From: Chitinophagaceae bacterium
GTDB taxonomy: Bacteria > Bacteroidota > Bacteroidia > Chitinophagales > Chitinophagaceae
Assembly: GCA_016715365.1 (NCBI GenBank)
Contig: JADKAM010000001.1
Coordinates: forward strand, 558,001 to 622,000
DNA length: 64,000 bases
Direction of reading: 5' to 3'
The notes beneath the pieces were generated by a model. That model was not told the origin of the DNA. It was given only the letters and a program-made list of their open reading frames with translations, and made no database searches. Below, one piece after another: positions 51,220 to 60,647 of the stretch. The first letter of the stretch is position 1. Every line of letters begins with the position of its first letter. A program made the position numbers and the translations under genes.

Positions 51220-51864
51220 TTATCTCATCTTAAAAGTGTTCCAGTCTACGCCTATACGGAATGTCTGGTAAATACGCCCGCCTTTTAAACTGCCGCCATA
51301 ATGATTGGTTGCCGAGTGAAAAGCGCCGGAAGGATAAGCAACCATGCGGTTAAAGCGGTAACCGGCCCGGTCAATTTCAATCCATTTGCTGCGGTCTTTA
51401 CTTTCGTATTCCAGTTGGTTTTTAAGGTCAGCAAATTTCATTTTGTGTTTTCTTGCAGCTGCAGGAGTGACCGGATCAATTAATCCGGTTTGTTTATGCA
51501 TCCACAAAGAAGTGCCGCAATGCAGCGGAATACCGGGCGTTAAATATACCACCGCCGTAATATCGTTATAGGGTTCATCAGAATGAACACCGGGAATTTC
51601 TTTTCTTTTCCCTTTGGCAAAGCCCTGGTAAAAAACGCCGTTTTCCTCAATGGGATCGGTATCCCAGCGGGTAATTTTTATTCCCAGTATTTTTTCCAGC
51701 CTGGCCTTTATTCCTTTGGGATGATATACCTCTGTGCTTCTGAAGCCGGTTACATGTTCAGGTTCATAAAAATCTGACTTTAAAGCTGCCTGATAAACTT
51801 CATCCGGGTTAGGATAGAAATCATCCTTTACAATTAAAAAACGTGGGTATAATAACTTTTCCAT
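51220..51864 (-). CDS. DUF6445-like protein (probable 2-oxoglutarate/Fe(II) oxygenase fold)
   Basis: The 214-aa protein starts LYPRFLIVKDDFYPNPDEVY, followed by the metal-site pattern HSDEPYNDITAVVYLTPG near 118 and a distal His in FHSATNHYGG near 185, with an Arg/Phe strand after it (RIYQTFRIGVDW). HxD...H order fits the Fe(II)/2-oxoglutarate oxygenase fold assigned to DUF6445 proteins. The substrate is unknown. It converges on the second 550-aa paralogue, 7 bases away. Confidence 0.75.
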   Translation of the reverse strand: MEKLLYPRFLIVKDDFYPNPDEVYQAALKSDFYEPEHVTGFRSTEVYHPKGIKARLEKILGIKITRWDTDPIEENGVFYQGFAKGKRKEIPGVHSDEPYNDITAVVYLTPGIPLHCGTSLWMHKQTGLIDPVTPAAARKHKMKFADLKNQLEYESKDRSKWIEIDRAGYRFNRMVAYPSGAFHSATNHYGGSLKGGRIYQTFRIGVDWNTFKMR

Positions 51865-51978
51865 TGCAGTGATTTTTAGATATTGTTTTGGCGAATCTGA
51901 TTTTAAATGTAATTCAAATTTTTAAAAGCATGCTGATTTTGTAAAACAGCAACCTGCCCAATTCATTTACCTATTGCT

Positions 51979-51986
51979 TACTTTTG
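51979..51986 (+). promoter_or_regulatory. Candidate -7 box (TACTTTTG) for the bestrophin gene
   Basis: TACTTTTG matches TAnnTTTG and lies 14 bases before the chosen ATG at 52001. It supports that start over the TTG at 51974, which would lie upstream of the promoter. Confidence 0.5.
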
Positions 51987-52000
51987 AAAAAACAAATACC

Positions 52001-52885
52001 ATGATCTCTTATAATACCAAAGACTGGTTTACATTCATTTTTAAATTTCATAAGGCAGATACCTTTCGTAAACTTCTGCCGCTTATCATTACTATCGCCA
52101 TGTATGCAGCTACCATTGTATGGCTTGAGCTTGAGTACTGGAAACTTTCCGAATCGAGCCATGTAAAAAATATTCCCATCATGCATGGCCTGCTTGGGTT
52201 TGCCATTTCTATGTTACTGGTATTTCGTACCAACACCGCATACGACCGTTGGTGGGAAGGGCGCAAACTCTGGGGCAGCCTGGTAAATAATAGCCGCAAC
52301 CTGGCCATGAAACTGCAGGCAATATTACCTGCGGATGATAAAGAACAACGGGCTTTCTTTAGAAAAATAATTCCGGCTTATGCTTACGCCCTGCACAACC
52401 ACCTGCACAAAGAACAAACCCGGGTTGAATTATTTGAAGGCGAAGAACACAGCCATTTTTTTAATGGTATTGATCATGCAAAACATATTCCTAACCAGAT
52501 AGCCATGCTGATGTACCAACGCATACAGCAACTGCATGAAGCAAAAAAAATAAGTGGGGAGCAATTACTGTTCTTAAATCCCGAACTGCAATCTTTTACA
52601 GATATATGCGGTGCATGCGAACGCATTAAGAATACGCCCATCCCTTTTTCTTACAGTGTGTTCATTAAAAAATTCATTTTCTTCTATATCATGACGCTGC
52701 CTTTTGGCTATGTTTTTCAACTGGGCTTTTATGTTGTGCCTGTGGTTGCTTTTGTGTTTTATGTTTTAGCCAGTCTTGAATTAATTGCAGAAGAAATAGA
52801 AGACCCTTTTGGAGGTGATGAAAATGATATTCCCACTGCTTTGCTGGCTAAAAATATCCACAGGCATGTAGCAGAAATTATCTGA
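52001..52885 (+). CDS. Bestrophin-family ion channel
   Basis: The 294-aa membrane protein belongs to the bacterial bestrophin (YneE-like) anion channel family. Signatures are FRTNTAYDRWWEGRKLWG near 75 and the C-terminal EEIEDPFGGDENDIP near 268. Helices lie at about 26-45, 58-75, 212-235 and 240-260. Bacterial members form pentameric channels in the inner membrane. The ATG at 52001 is chosen because a promoter-like box sits just upstream. It converges on the MtfA-type gene. Confidence 0.92.
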   Translation: MISYNTKDWFTFIFKFHKADTFRKLLPLIITIAMYAATIVWLELEYWKLSESSHVKNIPIMHGLLGFAISMLLVFRTNTAYDRWWEGRKLWGSLVNNSRNLAMKLQAILPADDKEQRAFFRKIIPAYAYALHNHLHKEQTRVELFEGEEHSHFFNGIDHAKHIPNQIAMLMYQRIQQLHEAKKISGEQLLFLNPELQSFTDICGACERIKNTPIPFSYSVFIKKFIFFYIMTLPFGYVFQLGFYVVPVVAFVFYVLASLELIAEEIEDPFGGDENDIPTALLAKNIHRHVAEII

Positions 52886-52908
52886 AAAAAATTTGCAGTT
52901 TAAATATC

Positions 52909-53694
52909 TTAACCGGAAACAGGTTCTGGATGAAATATTTTCAGCAACAGCTCATACAGCTCCGGGTGTTTTTCTTTCAGCAGTTCGGGGCGTTCAAAAA
53001 AGTATTCAGATACAACGGCAAAAAATTCGGCTTCATTGGTAGCACCGTAGGGATTAATGTCGGACCTGTCATCAATGATCTCTTTTATTTTTTCCTGCAT
53101 CAGCTGCAGCCACGGTTTTATGTATTGTTTATTCAGTAAGGATTCGGGTACGCCGTCAATTTCTCCATCTGTTTTGTCAACCAGATGTACAAACTCATGT
53201 ATGGCTGTATTGTTTTTACCGGTTTCATTTATAAAAGCCTGCCGCAGTTCAAACTGCGATAAGATCATCACCTGGTTTAAAGCACCACTACCCACCATGC
53301 CCAAAATATTTCTGTCATCGCCCTGTTGTTCAAATTCATGATCAAACGAATCGGGATACAGCAATACTTCATTCAGATTGGGATATTCCCAACCCTGAAA
53401 ATTAAAAATAGGAATGATGGCGCTGGCTGCAATCAATACCCTGTCCAAATCTTCAACAACCGTTTTAACGCCGGTTACTTTTACCTGCGTTAAAAAATGA
53501 ATTGTCCGTTCTTCAAATTCTGTTTTCCTGTTTTCATTCAGTTGCTGATAAAAGGGTACCTGTTCCTGTAAAATAGTTTTTAACAAAGGAGGTACCGGCT
53601 GTGTAACTTTTACTTTCTTTTTTTGCAGGAATTTAACCATGTAAAAAATTGCCAGTACAAAAATTGTGAGGATAATTAATTGCGTGGTAAACAT
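52909..53694 (-). CDS. MtfA-family zinc-dependent peptidase
   Basis: The 261-aa protein has an N-terminal membrane helix (LIILTIFVLAIFYMVKFL) and an MtfA/M90 peptidase domain with the zinc motif AIHEFVHLVDKTDGE near 166 and the downstream ATNEAEFFAVVSEYFFERP region that supplies further ligands. E. coli MtfA is a cytosolic peptidase that binds Mlc, but a membrane anchor and no Mlc gene here mean the role is open. It lies 17 bases downstream of the DEAD-box helicase gene and may share its transcript. Confidence 0.88.
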   Translation of the reverse strand: MFTTQLIILTIFVLAIFYMVKFLQKKKVKVTQPVPPLLKTILQEQVPFYQQLNENRKTEFEERTIHFLTQVKVTGVKTVVEDLDRVLIAASAIIPIFNFQGWEYPNLNEVLLYPDSFDHEFEQQGDDRNILGMVGSGALNQVMILSQFELRQAFINETGKNNTAIHEFVHLVDKTDGEIDGVPESLLNKQYIKPWLQLMQEKIKEIIDDRSDINPYGATNEAEFFAVVSEYFFERPELLKEKHPELYELLLKIFHPEPVSG

Positions 53695-53711
53695 AAATGG
53701 GATCGCTGGTT

Positions 53712-55040
53712 TTATTTCTTTGGTGCCCTTTTAATGGGCTTGCCATATTTTTTCATCATGCGGTCTTTCTTTCTTACAATAAAATTCACTTTGCTGTTCT
53801 TAGCCGACTTTTCATGAAAAGCCGGACCACGTTCTTCTGCTTTGGGAATTTTTAACTGAATGGTTTTCATGAACACTTTTGGCTTTTCGTCTTCGGTCAG
53901 TTCTTCAGAAATAGCCAGATTTTCTGGGAGTGTGGCTTTTGCTATTGGCTGCTTCATCAGCGCTTCAATCGCTTCCTGTAATGGTTTTTCCTTCTCAGTA
54001 ATAAAACTGATGGCAATACCTTTCTTATCAGCCCGGCCCGTACGGCCAATGCGGTGTATATAATTTTCGGGTACTTCGGGCACATCAAAATTGATAACAT
54101 GTGTTACTTCGGCAACATCAATTCCTCTTGCAACAATATCGGTTGCAATAATAAAGCGGTAAACCCCTTCATGAAATTGTTTAACGGTATTAAACCGGTG
54201 GTTTTGTTCTTTGTTTGAATGGATCACGCCGGCAGTGCCCGGAAATTTTGCTTCCAGTTGTTCGTAAAGGTCATCGGCCAGTTTTTTTGTGCCCACAAAA
54301 ACCAGCACCTTGGTCATGCTTTCATCTTCTGTTAGCAACAGGTGCAGCAAATTTACTTTAGTGTAAAAATTAGGAACATCATAATACGCCTGTTCTATAT
54401 TTTCAAGTGGTGTGCCGGTTGGTGCCGCTTCCACTCTCTCAGGGTCATTAAAATAAGTATTCATCAGGATTTCCACTTCATCGGTAATGGTTGCAGAAAA
54501 TAAAAGGTTTTGCCGCTTTTCCGGTAAAAGGTCCAGTATGTTTTTGATCTGGGTTCTAAATCCCAGGTTTAGCATTTCGTCCATTTCATCAATCACCAGT
54601 TTTTTAATGGCTTTGGTTTTAAATGCGCCATTTAAAATAAGGTCATATAACCTGCCCGGTGTTGCTACCAGTACATCTGCACCGCTTTGCAGATCTTTCC
54701 ATTGCGTATTAATATTTACACCGCCATAAACAGGTATTGCCACCACACTCATGTAGGTGGTTAATTCCTTTACAGATTCAACCACCTGTACTGCCAGCTC
54801 CCTGGTGGGTACAATAACCAGTATCTGAGGGTTTTTATCTTTGCTGAATTTCCACAAGCGCAGCAATGGCAGCAGGTAAGCAAAGGTTTTACCGGTGCCT
54901 GTTTGTGCAATACCGCAAACATCACGGCCGCTCATTACCACCGGAAAAACCCGGTGCTGAATAGTAGTTGGAGTGGTATAGCCTCTTTCATCCAGCGCAT
55001 TAAGCAAGGCGGTATTTAAATTTAAATCACTAAACTTCAT
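53712..55040 (-). CDS. DEAD-box ATP-dependent RNA helicase
   Basis: The 442-aa protein is a complete DEAD-box helicase. Motifs in order: Q motif with F and TPTTIQHRVFP, Walker A AQTGTGKT near 43, motif Ib PGRLYDL, motif II DEMD (Met in place of the usual Ala) in VIDEMDEMLNLGF, SAT, motif V ATDIVARGIDV and motif VI HRIGRTGRADKKG near 320. The C-terminus is basic (KKDRMMKKYGKPIKRAPKK), suited to RNA binding. It probably acts in RNA remodelling or ribosome assembly. A TACCTTCG promoter-like box lies upstream. Confidence 0.94.
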   Translation of the reverse strand: MKFSDLNLNTALLNALDERGYTTPTTIQHRVFPVVMSGRDVCGIAQTGTGKTFAYLLPLLRLWKFSKDKNPQILVIVPTRELAVQVVESVKELTTYMSVVAIPVYGGVNINTQWKDLQSGADVLVATPGRLYDLILNGAFKTKAIKKLVIDEMDEMLNLGFRTQIKNILDLLPEKRQNLLFSATITDEVEILMNTYFNDPERVEAAPTGTPLENIEQAYYDVPNFYTKVNLLHLLLTEDESMTKVLVFVGTKKLADDLYEQLEAKFPGTAGVIHSNKEQNHRFNTVKQFHEGVYRFIIATDIVARGIDVAEVTHVINFDVPEVPENYIHRIGRTGRADKKGIAISFITEKEKPLQEAIEALMKQPIAKATLPENLAISEELTEDEKPKVFMKTIQLKIPKAEERGPAFHEKSAKNSKVNFIVRKKDRMMKKYGKPIKRAPKK

Positions 55041-55057
55041 ACAATAAAAATATACTG

Positions 55058-55065
55058 CGAAGGTA
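55058..55065 (-). promoter_or_regulatory. Candidate -7 box (TACCTTCG) for the DEAD-box gene
   Basis: The minus strand reads TACCTTCG, a one-mismatch variant of TAnnTTTG, 17 bases before the ATG at 55040. Confidence 0.35.
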
Positions 55066-55173
55066 GTTTTAAATTATTTGAAGGGGTTGATGTGTTGTTA
55101 AAACCAAAATACCCTCCGGCCCCTATTCGTGCCGCCTGTTTTTTTTGTAATTTTAAATCGAAAATTTGTAAAT

Positions 55174-57516
55174 ATGAAACAGCTGATTGCGACTTTGGTT
55201 TTATTCTTCTTTATAAACACAACGGTGCTTTGCCAGGACTATGTGGTTGATTACCCTTTTAGTAACGGATACACCCTGGTATATAAAAAGTTACCACCCG
55301 CTTCGCCATTACAAAAAGCACCTGAAAAAATATATGGTGTAATCAACAGTGAAAAAAAACTGGTAGTTCCCATGCTCTACAAAAGCATTATGCCAAGCGG
55401 CGAAAACGGCATTTTTATTATTAAAGACGGTGCAGATAATGCCGGCATTTTTTCAGTACCTGCACAGAAACTTATAGTAGAGCCGCAATATTTTGATATT
55501 GAGGGTTTCAGTGAGGGATTGGCTGTTATTAAAAAAAGAAAGCCTGATTATGGCTTTTTATGGGGAGCGGTTGATGTTAATGGTTCTATTGTTATTCCAT
55601 TTGAGTACGATTACCTGGGTGTGTTAAAAGAGGGCCTGGTCAATTTTCAGAAAGAAAACAAGATGGGCTTCCTGGATAAAAATAATAAGGTCATCATACC
55701 GGCCATGTACTATAATTTTTCTGTTTTCAGTGATGGTTTGGCTGCAGTTAAAGTTTCTGAAACCGGCAAATACGGCTACATAGATAAAAGCAATACCCTG
55801 GTTATAGCTGCTGAATACGAAGATGCAAATCCTTTTTATGGTGGATTTACATCTGTTGCCAAAAAGAAAGGTTATACCACAGGCGGTGCCGGTAAACAAT
55901 CAGTAACTGTGCCTGGCCAATGGGTCGTTATCAATAAAACCGGCAAGATCATCCAGGAAAGATCATTTGACCGGGTGTCGCCGTTGAATGCAGGTGGTCT
56001 TTTTATTATTGAATCAAATGGTAAAAAAGGAACCATGAATACGCAGGGTATGCCCATACTACCGATGGAATACAGTGATGTAACCATCGATAAAGCGGGT
56101 TACACGGTTTTTAAAACCATCGACAAAAAAAAATATGGTATGATGAACAACACGGGTTCAATAATCGTTGCGCCCAATTATGACTACGTTTCTCCTACCA
56201 CTGCCAACAGGTTCTATGTTATTCAGGATGGTAAGTACACAGTTGGAGATGTGAACAACAATGTTTTTATTCAGCCCGACAGTGCCAATGGTGTTATACT
56301 TGGTAAAAAAAGAATTGTGTATTACTATACCAGCAAAGTGAAGATCTTTGATTTGAACGGGAACCCACAAAAAACATTTACCGACCTTAATTTAAAAAAC
56401 TATGGCCACAGCCTCAGCGAAACAGAAGATTCGATCAAACTAAATACAGATAATACAGTACAGTTAATTAACCTGTTAGCCAACACAAAAAAAACACTGC
56501 CTTTTGGCGAAGCCGGGGATTTTAATGAGGAGGGTATTTTTATCGGCAAACAAAAACTGTATGATTTTTATGATTACAACGGTAAAAGATTAAATACTAA
56601 AAGTTATTACTCGGTTGTAAACTTCAGCGATGGCATTTGTGCCTTGCAGGATAGCAGTACTTCGGTACCACACCTGGCCGATAAAAATTTTAATAAGGTA
56701 AAAGACCTGTATGCTTATTTCCAGGGGCCCTATTCCGAAGGATTAGCTTACGCCCACAACGGTCAAGGTACCCAAATCTCTTACCTGGATAAAAAAGGAT
56801 TGGAGGTATTTAATGTAAGCGCTAAAGAAGGCAGCAAATGTAAGGGTGGGCTTATCGCCGTTAAGGATAAAAACAACAAATATTTCCTGGTAAACAAAAC
56901 AGGTAAACAGGTAAACACAAAAACATGGGATGAAATGGGTGATTTTTCTGATGGCCTGGCTTTGGTAAAAGAGAATGCTAAATGGGGTTACATAGATATG
57001 CAGGGTAATAAGGTGATTGATTTGAAATTTGATATAGCCAGCAGTTTTACAAATGGAGCTGCCATTGTAAAACTAAACGACAAGTTTTTTCTGATCAATA
57101 AAAAAGGCGAGCCAATTAATAACAATAAATATGAAGCAGCCGGTGTTCCGGACAACGGAACCTTTCCTGTTCAGAAAGACGGACAGGCCGGCCTTATTGA
57201 TAGTAAAGGAAATACTATCATCGATTTTAAATATAACCGCCTTTTATACATGACAGAAGACAGGGTATGGGCCTCAAAAGACGGCAAATGGGGGCTGCTT
57301 GATAACAAAGGCAAGGCTTTAACGGAATTTATTTACCAGGGTGCTTACGATTTTTCAAATGGTTATGCCAGGGTGATGCTGAATGATAAAGTTGGCGTTG
57401 TAGATAAAACTGGCAAATTAATTTTGCCTGCAGAATATAAATCGCTTGGCTCTATTTATAAAAACACCATACTGGGTATTAAGCCGGCTGAAACTGTATT
57501 TTTTAATTTGAAATGA
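55174..57516 (+). CDS. Exported WG-repeat protein
   Basis: The 780-aa protein has a signal peptide (MKQLIATLVLFFFINTTVLCQ). It is built almost entirely of WG repeats (units such as FSDGLAAVKVSETGKYGYID, FSDGLALVKENAKWGYIDMQ, and ARVMLNDKVGVVDKTGKL), at least a dozen of them. WG-repeat proteins are common in Bacteroidota; they form extended beta arrays, with no known catalysis. The ATG at 55174 restores the signal peptide; the longer frame begins at GTG. It is convergent with recX and has no evident operon partner. Confidence 0.88.
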   Translation: MKQLIATLVLFFFINTTVLCQDYVVDYPFSNGYTLVYKKLPPASPLQKAPEKIYGVINSEKKLVVPMLYKSIMPSGENGIFIIKDGADNAGIFSVPAQKLIVEPQYFDIEGFSEGLAVIKKRKPDYGFLWGAVDVNGSIVIPFEYDYLGVLKEGLVNFQKENKMGFLDKNNKVIIPAMYYNFSVFSDGLAAVKVSETGKYGYIDKSNTLVIAAEYEDANPFYGGFTSVAKKKGYTTGGAGKQSVTVPGQWVVINKTGKIIQERSFDRVSPLNAGGLFIIESNGKKGTMNTQGMPILPMEYSDVTIDKAGYTVFKTIDKKKYGMMNNTGSIIVAPNYDYVSPTTANRFYVIQDGKYTVGDVNNNVFIQPDSANGVILGKKRIVYYYTSKVKIFDLNGNPQKTFTDLNLKNYGHSLSETEDSIKLNTDNTVQLINLLANTKKTLPFGEAGDFNEEGIFIGKQKLYDFYDYNGKRLNTKSYYSVVNFSDGICALQDSSTSVPHLADKNFNKVKDLYAYFQGPYSEGLAYAHNGQGTQISYLDKKGLEVFNVSAKEGSKCKGGLIAVKDKNNKYFLVNKTGKQVNTKTWDEMGDFSDGLALVKENAKWGYIDMQGNKVIDLKFDIASSFTNGAAIVKLNDKFFLINKKGEPINNNKYEAAGVPDNGTFPVQKDGQAGLIDSKGNTIIDFKYNRLLYMTEDRVWASKDGKWGLLDNKGKALTEFIYQGAYDFSNGYARVMLNDKVGVVDKTGKLILPAEYKSLGSIYKNTILGIKPAETVFFNLK

Positions 57517-57528
57517 TTTTCGGGTTAT

Positions 57529-57996
57529 TTAAATCGCAGCAATCAATTTACTTACTACACCTGTTTCAAAACCCTTCTGTAATAAATGATCCTGTAGCTT
57601 CCTTTTTTTAATAAAGATATTTTTCTCTGCCTTTAATGTTTTTAATTTTTGCTCAAACAGTTTTTCTGCTGTTTTTGTATAATCCTTTTCATCAATTGCC
57701 TTCAACGCTTTTTTTATACAATACTCACTTACCTGTTTTTGTTTAAGTGCATATTTTATTTTAATCCTGCCCCATTGTTTTATCCTGAATTTTCCTCCGG
57801 CAAACTGAATGGCAAATCGTTCTTCATTCAGGTAGTTGTCGCTGATGAGTTCGCTCAGCAACTCATCAACTTCCTTTTTATTCATACCAAGCTCATATAG
57901 TTTTGCTTTTACTTCGGTGTGGCAGCGCTCCTGGTAGGCACAATATTGTTTTGCTTTTTGAAGGGCTTCGTCTTTGGAATAATACTGTTTATTCAT
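57529..57996 (-). CDS. recX: Regulatory protein RecX
   Basis: The 155-aa protein is a RecX-family three-helix-repeat protein that inhibits or modulates RecA filaments. The first repeat is ALQKAKQYCAYQERCHTEVK, then LYELGMNKKEVDELLSELIS, and the second has RFAIQFAGGKFRIKQWGRIK. I start at the ATG at 57996 (MNKQYYSKDEAL); the longer frame begins with TTG. recA is not adjacent. The gene converges on the WG-repeat gene, 12 bases away. Confidence 0.9.
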   Translation of the reverse strand: MNKQYYSKDEALQKAKQYCAYQERCHTEVKAKLYELGMNKKEVDELLSELISDNYLNEERFAIQFAGGKFRIKQWGRIKIKYALKQKQVSEYCIKKALKAIDEKDYTKTAEKLFEQKLKTLKAEKNIFIKKRKLQDHLLQKGFETGVVSKLIAAI

Positions 57997-58156
57997 CTGC
58001 TGTAAAAATATACCAGACAATAATAAAAAACTAATCTAACCTGCAGTAACTATATTATAGATTGGGTTATAAAGTCTGGTTATAAAAAAATAACTTCATG
58101 GTACAAAAGCCTTAATTTTAAAATGGTTATTATCCCCCTTCATTTAATATTCAATT

Positions 58157-60613
58157 ATGAATTTTTATAAGTTTTCCATTTCCATTGTCTTATTACTTTC
58201 TGTGTTTATTCTTCAGGCACAGCAAACCAATATCCCTGTTAACATCAATGCACTAAGCTTTAACCCTGCTACTTTATTATGGTATGCCGCACCCGCAAAA
58301 AAATGGGACGAAGCCCTGCCAGTTGGCAATGGCCGCCTGGGTGCCATGGTATTTGGAAAGAATGGTGAAGAGCGCATTCAGTTAAATGAAGAAACCTACT
58401 GGTCGGGTGGTCCATATTCAACCGTTGTAAAAGGCGGTTATAAAGTGCTGCCCGAAATACAAAAAAAGGTATTCGAAGAAAAATATTTAGCAGCGCATAA
58501 TTTATTCGGCCGCAATTTAATGGGCTACCCGGTTGAGCAAATGAAATATCAATGCCTGGCCAACCTGCATTTGTTTTTTAAGAATCAGGATAGTGTTACA
58601 GATTATAAAAGATGGCTTGACCTGGAGAATGGAATCTCCGGTGTTTCTTATACTGCTGACGGAATCACATATCAGCGGGAAGTATTTGCATCCGCACCCG
58701 ACCAGGTAATTGTTGTTCGTATTACGGCTGATAAGCCCGGCAGCATTTCTTTTACTGCTAATTTAAGAGGAGAAAGGAACCAGGTGCATTCAAATTATGC
58801 AACTGATTATTTTAAAATGGATCCTTATGGAAATGACGGATTGATCTTGACAGGTAAATCGGCTGACTATATGGGTGTTGAGGGGAAACTGAGATATGAA
58901 GCAAGGATAAAAGCAGTACCCGATGGTGGCTCCATGAAAACAGACGATGTGAACCTGGTTATTGAAAATGCAAATTCGGTAACCCTCTATTTTGCTGCTG
59001 CTACCAATTTTGTTAATTATAAAGATGTGAGTGCAGATCAACATCAAAGAGTAACCAATTATTTTAAAGCCGTTGAAAATAAAAATTACAATACCATTCT
59101 TACAGCTGCAATTGCTGATTATAAAAAATATTTTGACCGGGTTTCATTGCAATTACCAAATACAAAGAATTCATTTTTACCAACGCCTGAACGGGTTAAA
59201 AAAATTCAAACCGAACCTGATCCTTCCATGGCTGCATTGAGTTACCAGTTTGGGAGGTACCTGATGATCGGTTCTTCCAGGCCAGGCACCGAGCCCGCCA
59301 ACCTGCAAGGCATCTGGAATGATAACATGAATCCTGCATGGGATTCGAAATATACCACCAACATCAATACTGAAATGAATTACTGGCCGGTGGAAAGCGG
59401 TAATCTTTCAGAATGTGCCGAACCATTGGTTAGAATGATAAAAGAATTAACCGACCAGGGTACGCAGGTAGCCCGAGAACATTATGGTGCAAGAGGATGG
59501 GTTTTTCATCAGAATACAGATTTATGGCGGGTTGCAGCGCCCATGGATGGGCCCACCTGGGGAACTTTTACGGTTGGTGGCGCCTGGCTATGCACACATA
59601 TATGGGAGCATTATCAATACACCAGAGATAAAGATTTTTTGAAAGAGACCTATCCATTGATAGAAGGATCGGTTCAGTTCTTTATGGATTTTTTAGTACC
59701 GCATCCCAATGGAAAATGGCTGGTCACCAATCCTTCTACATCACCCGAAAACTTTCCGGATGGCGGAGGCAACAAACCTTATTTTGATGAAGTAACTGCC
59801 GGGTTCCGGGAAGGCACAACCATCTGTGCAGGTTCATCGATTGATATGCAAATTTTGTACGACCTCTTTGGTTATTATATTGAAGCTGCAAAAGTGTTAG
59901 GAAAAGATGATGCTTTTGTTCAACAGGTTAAAACAGCCAGGGAAAAATTAGTGCCACCACAAATTGGTAAAGATGGTTCCTTACAGGAATGGGCCGATGA
60001 CTGGAAATCGTTGGAAAAAAATCATCGTCACTTTTCACACATGTACGGGCTTTATCCCGGTAAAGTATTGTACGAAAAAAGAACGCCGGCGCTGATTGAA
60101 TCCTATAAAAAAGTATTGGAAGAAAGAGGAGATGCATCTACCGGTTTTTCAAGAGCCTGGAAAATGGCTTTGTGGGCAAGGCTGGCAGATGGTAACAGAG
60201 CCAACAAAATTTACAAAGGGTATTTAAAAGAACAGTGTACTGCTTCTTTATTTGCATTGTGCGGAAAATCGTTGCAGGTTGATGGGAGTTTTGGTGTTAC
60301 TGCCGCAGTTACCGAAATGCTGATGCAGTCGCAGGATGGGTTTATAAAATTATTACCTGCATTGCCAGATGAATGGAGCGATGGGGAATTCAAAGGTCTG
60401 GTTGCAAGGGGCGCTTTTGAATTGGATTTTACCTGGAAAAATAAAACATTAACTCTATTAAAAATATTATCAAAAGCGGGTGAGCTTTGCAGGATTGAAT
60501 TGAAACCGGGCAGTAAGATCAGCAGCAATGGCAGAAATATCAGCTTTAAAAAACTACCCGATGGTATCGTTGAATTTAAAACAGAGAAGGGCGCTGCTTA
60601 TTTGATTAACTAA
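58157..60613 (+). CDS. Secreted alpha-L-fucosidase (GH95)
   Basis: The 818-aa enzyme removes terminal alpha-L-fucose by inversion. A signal peptide precedes the N-terminal domain, whose start reads LPVGNGRLGAMVFG and RIQLNEETYWSGGP, typical of GH95. The (alpha/alpha)6 barrel shows NINTEMNYWPVESGNLSECA, HQNTDLWRVAAPMDG, TSPENFPDGGG and QVDGSFGVTAAVTEML. These include the Asn-Asn pair, the Glu and the Asp known to be essential in family members. The C-terminal part is beta-rich. No SusC/SusD pair is in the window. A DPP-type peptidase gene follows after 34 bases. Confidence 0.95.
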   Translation: MNFYKFSISIVLLLSVFILQAQQTNIPVNINALSFNPATLLWYAAPAKKWDEALPVGNGRLGAMVFGKNGEERIQLNEETYWSGGPYSTVVKGGYKVLPEIQKKVFEEKYLAAHNLFGRNLMGYPVEQMKYQCLANLHLFFKNQDSVTDYKRWLDLENGISGVSYTADGITYQREVFASAPDQVIVVRITADKPGSISFTANLRGERNQVHSNYATDYFKMDPYGNDGLILTGKSADYMGVEGKLRYEARIKAVPDGGSMKTDDVNLVIENANSVTLYFAAATNFVNYKDVSADQHQRVTNYFKAVENKNYNTILTAAIADYKKYFDRVSLQLPNTKNSFLPTPERVKKIQTEPDPSMAALSYQFGRYLMIGSSRPGTEPANLQGIWNDNMNPAWDSKYTTNINTEMNYWPVESGNLSECAEPLVRMIKELTDQGTQVAREHYGARGWVFHQNTDLWRVAAPMDGPTWGTFTVGGAWLCTHIWEHYQYTRDKDFLKETYPLIEGSVQFFMDFLVPHPNGKWLVTNPSTSPENFPDGGGNKPYFDEVTAGFREGTTICAGSSIDMQILYDLFGYYIEAAKVLGKDDAFVQQVKTAREKLVPPQIGKDGSLQEWADDWKSLEKNHRHFSHMYGLYPGKVLYEKRTPALIESYKKVLEERGDASTGFSRAWKMALWARLADGNRANKIYKGYLKEQCTASLFALCGKSLQVDGSFGVTAAVTEMLMQSQDGFIKLLPALPDEWSDGEFKGLVARGAFELDFTWKNKTLTLLKILSKAGELCRIELKPGSKISSNGRNISFKKLPDGIVEFKTEKGAAYLIN

Positions 60614-60647
60614 TTATAAAAACAATTTTTAAAATAAAATCTACCAC

